A DNA stretch of 64,000 bases, from positions 62,001 through 126,000 of the forward strand of contig JANQQL010000028.1 in NCBI GenBank assembly GCA_028289345.1, in the 5' to 3' direction. The notes under the pieces were generated by a model. It was not told the DNA's origin and ran no database searches. It worked only from the letters and a program-made list of their open reading frames with translations. The position numbers were made by a program, and so were the translations under genes. Each line of letters starts with the position of its first letter. The stretch's first letter is position 1. The DNA comes from Planctomycetota bacterium (GTDB lineage: Bacteria > Planctomycetota > B15-G4 > SIAN01). This document shows positions 61,123-64,000 of this stretch, one piece after another.

Positions 61123-62247
61123 ATGCCCCAGGCACTCCCTCGACCTTCCCGCTCCCGAGCCCGGACCCTCGGCTTCTCGCTGCTCCTCCTGGTGCTGTGT
61201 GGTGCCTTTCTGGAAACCATGGCCGGCTTTGCTCTCCACCAGGCCCCGTTCCTCGAAAAACTCCGACGGCAAACCGCCCAAGGGGGTTCGCGCAACACGG
61301 TGTTTCAACGCAGTGTCGGCCAGTCCTACCTCAATTACCTGCCGAGTCCCGGCCTTCGCGGCCAACACAACGAGCACGGCTACCGTGGCAAGGCGGTGCC
61401 GCTGGACCGGCGTCCCGGAGTCTTGAGGGTGCTCTGTATGGGCGGATCGACAACCTATGGCTGGTCGGTCAAACGTCCCCAGGACGCGTACCCGGCCCAG
61501 CTCGAAGAACTCCTTCGCGGCTCGCCTCCCGACGGCTTCGATGATGTCGAGGTGATCAACGCCGGCGTTCCCTGGGGCACCACCGCGGAAATGACCACTC
61601 ACTACCACTTCAAGTATCACTACTACCAACCCGACCTGGTGATCCTTCACACCGGACTCAATGACGCTCAGGCCTTTCACAGAGAACACTACCACCCAGA
61701 CTACAGTCACTGGCGTCAGCAGATGGTGCCGCGTCACGAGCTCCCCGGCCTGGCGCGGACATTGACGAAATCTCGACTCCTGGGAGCGCTGCTGATTCCC
61801 TTCGTCTACGGGACCCACCCCGAGATCCCCACTTTCAACCGTTACGGCACGCCGCCTCCACCTCCGGTGGCACCCTGGTTCGACGTGGATTGGCCGCCCC
61901 TCTTGGAAACTCCTGCGGACGGCGCAAAACTTCCTCGCGAACGCATTGCCTTCCACCACAACTTGAAGCGCCTGATCGAAGCCGTGCACGCGGACGGAGG
62001 GAAAGTCGTCTTGATGCCGGTTCGAATCAAACCCGGTGACGAGGTCCCTGGAATGCCAAGCGTCCTGTTCCACGAACAGCTCTTGCTCGATCTCGCGGCA
62101 GCCGAAGAGCTCCCGGTCGCCCCGTTTCCGGAAGACTTGATCCCGGCCAAGCACTGGAAAGACCCGATGCACGTGGATGCGGAAGGCTGCGCGAAGAAAG
62201 CGAAACACGTCGAGCCAAGAGTCCGGGAAGCATTGCGCTCCCGCTGA
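61123..62247 (+). CDS. Membrane-anchored SGNH hydrolase-like protein
   Basis: The 374-residue product has an N-terminal helix (about residues 15-35) and SGNH features: CMGGSTTYGWS with Ser109 (GGS in place of GDS), LHTGLNDAQ as the GxND block, and DPMH (Asp347-His350) near the C-terminus. A role in acyl modification or de-acetylation of envelope glycans is plausible. I chose the ATG at 61123; the longer frame overlaps the DNRLRE-like gene. It lies beside the DUF5989 and carbamoyltransferase genes, which often accompany such SGNH proteins. Confidence 0.82.
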   Translation: MPQALPRPSRSRARTLGFSLLLLVLCGAFLETMAGFALHQAPFLEKLRRQTAQGGSRNTVFQRSVGQSYLNYLPSPGLRGQHNEHGYRGKAVPLDRRPGVLRVLCMGGSTTYGWSVKRPQDAYPAQLEELLRGSPPDGFDDVEVINAGVPWGTTAEMTTHYHFKYHYYQPDLVILHTGLNDAQAFHREHYHPDYSHWRQQMVPRHELPGLARTLTKSRLLGALLIPFVYGTHPEIPTFNRYGTPPPPPVAPWFDVDWPPLLETPADGAKLPRERIAFHHNLKRLIEAVHADGGKVVLMPVRIKPGDEVPGMPSVLFHEQLLLDLAAAEELPVAPFPEDLIPAKHWKDPMHVDAEGCAKKAKHVEPRVREALRSR

Positions 62248-62274
62248 TCGCCCTTGGCCACCAATCGTCGGCGG

Positions 62275-62457
62275 TCAAAAGATCGTGTAGACGAAGGGCG
62301 CTGCCCATGGAACGGCTTGCAGGAATACGAACAGAATGGACATCATCAAGAGCCCCATGACCACGGGGACGAGCCACCAATAGGGACCGCGCCACAGCGA
62401 ACGAATGAGTTCCGAGGATGTGGAGAGCCCGACTCGAAGGGACGACAAGAACCGCAT
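62275..62457 (-). CDS. DUF5989-type mini-membrane protein
   Basis: The 60-residue product has a basic N-terminus, a WRGPYWWLVPVVMGLLMMSILFVFLQ helix and the PFVYTIF end characteristic of DUF5989. These tiny proteins are typically encoded beside carbamoyltransferases and SxtJ-like membrane proteins. Here a plus-strand methyltransferase gene separates it from the carbamoyltransferase. The ATG at 62457 is used. Confidence 0.7.
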   Translation of the reverse strand: MRFLSSLRVGLSTSSELIRSLWRGPYWWLVPVVMGLLMMSILFVFLQAVPWAAPFVYTIF

Positions 62458-62545
62458 TGATGGATTCCCGGCACTTGGAGCGAGATTCGAATGCCACTAT
62501 GGTAGCGAGGACTGCCGCGGACTGCTGGACTCGCCCGGAGTTTTG

Positions 62546-63538
62546 ATGCCGATGGAGTCGATCTCCTCTCCATCCGTTCCCTTCTGCCCCCGCTGTCGTC
62601 GCGCCCTGGCGTCTGACTGCACGCGCTGCCCCGACTGCCACCTTGGCTTTTCCCCCCTGGGCGGCGTCCTCGACGTGATTGGCGAGCTTCCCCGAGAAAC
62701 TCGGGCTCAGAACGTCGAAGAGTTCTACACCCGCAGCCCGTTTCCTGGCTACGCCCCCGGAGACGACGGCGCCACGCTGTTGGATCGGGGCCGCCGCACC
62801 CCGTTCCTCGATCAACTGGATGCCAGCATTGCTCCCGATGCATGGGTTCTGGACTGCGGTTGTGGGACGGCACAGCTCGCTTCGTTCCTGGCACTCGCGG
62901 GTCCCCACCGGCGCATCATCGGCATCGATGGCTGCCGTGAGTCCCTCACCCACGCCGACGAGTTTCGACAGCGGGCCGAGATCTCCAATCTTCAACTCGT
63001 GCGCGCGGACTTGTTTGAGTTACCCGCCGAAGCTCAGGGGTTCCCCGTGGTCATCTCTCGCGGAGTCGTGCATCACACGCCCGACCCGGATCTGGCGATT
63101 CGTCAGGTGGCAGAGCGCGTCGCGCCCGGGGGAATTCTGGTGTTGGGCTTCTACGAAACCATGGGACGGGCGTTTCATTGCGTCCGCCGAAGACTGGGAA
63201 AGCTCGTCGGACGAGAAATCTCTTTCCTCGATCCGGTGCTGCGCCGCCGAGACCTGGATGCTGAAAAGAAACGGATCTGGATCGATGATCAGTACCGGCA
63301 TCCTCTCGAGCACATCCTGCCTCTCCCCCATGTGTTGTCTGTTTTGAACTCGCTCGGTTTTCAGTGGGTGCGAACAGTCCCCCCTCTGGCTCTCGGAACA
63401 GATTTGTTCGAAGCCACGCCTCCTCTTGGTACCTCGGCACTTTGCGCTCGCCGGTGGGGATGGGCGTGGCAGGGAATCAATGATCCGGACGCGGGACTCG
63501 TCATCGTGATCGCCCGAAAGAACGCTGGTCCGAGCTGA
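62546..63538 (+). CDS. Zinc-ribbon SAM-dependent methyltransferase
   Basis: The 330-residue product has an N-terminal zinc ribbon (CPRC ... CTRCPDC, about residues 14-32) and a class I methyltransferase domain: VLDCGCGTAQLASFLAL (SAM-binding motif I), IIGIDGC, and ISRGVVHHTPDPDLAIRQVAERVAPGGILVLGF. The zinc ribbon plus methyltransferase arrangement resembles sugar- or lipid-modifying methyltransferases in surface-glycan clusters. The ATG at 62546 is used; a second ATG is at 62552. It overlaps no gene and is convergent with the carbamoyltransferase (6-bp gap). Confidence 0.85.
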   Translation: MPMESISSPSVPFCPRCRRALASDCTRCPDCHLGFSPLGGVLDVIGELPRETRAQNVEEFYTRSPFPGYAPGDDGATLLDRGRRTPFLDQLDASIAPDAWVLDCGCGTAQLASFLALAGPHRRIIGIDGCRESLTHADEFRQRAEISNLQLVRADLFELPAEAQGFPVVISRGVVHHTPDPDLAIRQVAERVAPGGILVLGFYETMGRAFHCVRRRLGKLVGREISFLDPVLRRRDLDAEKKRIWIDDQYRHPLEHILPLPHVLSVLNSLGFQWVRTVPPLALGTDLFEATPPLGTSALCARRWGWAWQGINDPDAGLVIVIARKNAGPS

Positions 63539-63544
63539 CGAGCG

Positions 63545-64000
63545 TCAGCGTCGATACAGAGCACGTTCGACGACAAGACATTCCAACTGACTGCGTTGGA
63601 AGGCTTCAACCGCATCAGCTTCGTTGCGAACCAGAGGCGTGCCACGCAGTTGCAGCGACCCGTGGAGAAGCACGGGAACGCCGGTCTGTTTCTCGAAGGA
63701 ATCGAGGAGTTCGGCAAGCTCCGGGTCCCGGTCGCCGGCCACCACGAGCGGCCACACTCGACCGTCGGGCTGCACCGCTGAGGGGGCAAACCTGCGCAGA
63801 TCGTCAGTCGCGAACGCCGAAGAGAGACCGTGGCTCAGCAATTCGCTTCCCGCGTCACCAATCCTCAGCAGGCGAGACGCCCACGCCTTCGAAATCAAGA
63901 TTTCACAAGGACGGTAATCCTCGCCGGCCCCCAGAGACTGGAGCAACCGACGAGCTCCGTCCGAGGGACGCGGATCCCCCAGGATGCTCCGGTGACCTCG
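63545..64000 (-). CDS. Carbamoyltransferase, C-terminal part (continues beyond right edge)
   Basis: About 151 residues up to the stop at 63545 are visible and the frame is open to the right edge. RGHRSILGDPRPSDGARR with EDYRPCEILIS and PVLLHGSLQLRGTPLVRNEADAVEAFQRS match the C-terminal domain of NodU/HypF-type carbamoyltransferases, which transfer a carbamoyl group from carbamoyl phosphate to sugars or other hydroxyls. The N-terminal kinase-like domain lies outside the window. The DUF5989 gene downstream on the same strand supports the association. Confidence 0.88.
   Translation of the reverse strand, partial: RGHRSILGDPRPSDGARRLLQSLGAGEDYRPCEILISKAWASRLLRIGDAGSELLSHGLSSAFATDDLRRFAPSAVQPDGRVWPLVVAGDRDPELAELLDSFEKQTGVPVLLHGSLQLRGTPLVRNEADAVEAFQRSQLECLVVERALYRR

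Noticed and set aside
1..64000. tRNA, rRNA, CRISPR array, riboswitch and prophage genes
   Set aside because: None was found by eye: no tRNA-like T-arm with a matching acceptor stem, no regularly spaced short repeats, and no phage structural or integrase genes. A search with tRNAscan-SE and Infernal would be decisive.

Overview
The window is high-GC DNA (about 60-65 % by eye) that is densely packed with genes, many translationally coupled through ATGA, GTGA or TTGA overlaps. The gene content points to Planctomycetota or a close PVC-type relative. The strongest markers are a DUF1501 protein coupled to a PSCyt1/DUF1549/DUF1553 protein, several FG-GAP/VCBS-ASPIC (CRTAC1-like) proteins, an IPTL-CTERM surface protein, sulfatase-fold lipoproteins and a DUF3299 lipoprotein. 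This assignment is an inference from gene families; no rRNA is present. I found no tRNA, CRISPR array, prophage or intact insertion sequence.

Layout. (1) 1-4746, minus strand: a four-gene unit made of a SCO1-VCBS-ASPIC fusion lipoprotein, a COX2-like cupredoxin with incomplete copper ligands, an HTTM-like membrane protein and a one-helix membrane protein cut by the left edge. (2) 4954-12671, plus strand: a beta-helix lipoprotein, a group II PLP decarboxylase, a large BNR/sortilin-type propeller lipoprotein and a zinc-ribbon membrane protein with a HEMGH metalloprotease motif. (3) 12707-22985, minus strand: a beta-lactamase-fold hydrolase, an SGNH protein coupled to a TPR-VCBS-ASPIC protein, an EamA transporter, an IPTL-CTERM protein, a nitrilase, an exported triple-HhH protein with a membrane partner, and a sulfatase-fold lipoprotein. 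(4) 23426-26397, plus strand: a cupredoxin-like lipoprotein coupled to a GGDEF-EAL protein. (5) 26434-29859, minus strand: an ABC/FtsX exporter with a His-rich lipoprotein and a DUF3299 lipoprotein, probably for metal handling.

(6) 30368-54305 is mainly an envelope-glycan region: a UDP-galactopyranose-mutase-like oxidoreductase, a CapK/PaaK-type ligase, three GT-C membrane transferases, a DegT aminotransferase, a sulfotransferase, a YfhO-like protein, an AglD-type flippase-like protein, a GT2, a FemAB/GNAT-like protein and a second sulfatase-fold lipoprotein. It is interrupted by a rhodanese, a phytase-esterase-like secreted protein and a hybrid histidine kinase. (7) 54607-58469, minus strand: the DUF1501 and PSCyt1/PSD1 pair. 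(8) 58717-60154, plus strand: an ECF sigma factor, a zinc-binding anti-sigma-like protein and a 4Fe-4S uracil-DNA glycosylase, all coupled. (9) 60295-64000: a DNRLRE-like paralogue of the IPTL-CTERM protein, a second SGNH protein, a DUF5989 mini-membrane protein, a zinc-ribbon methyltransferase and the C-terminal end of a carbamoyltransferase cut by the right edge.

The most unusual signal is a dispersed element of about 155-166 bp with terminal inverted repeats, present at 8092-8256, 38530-38684 and 54444-54609. All three copies lie directly 3' of a gene in the same relative orientation, and in two of them the element's first bases (TAG) are the gene's stop codon. The SCO1-VCBS-ASPIC fusion operon is the most interesting protein-level find.
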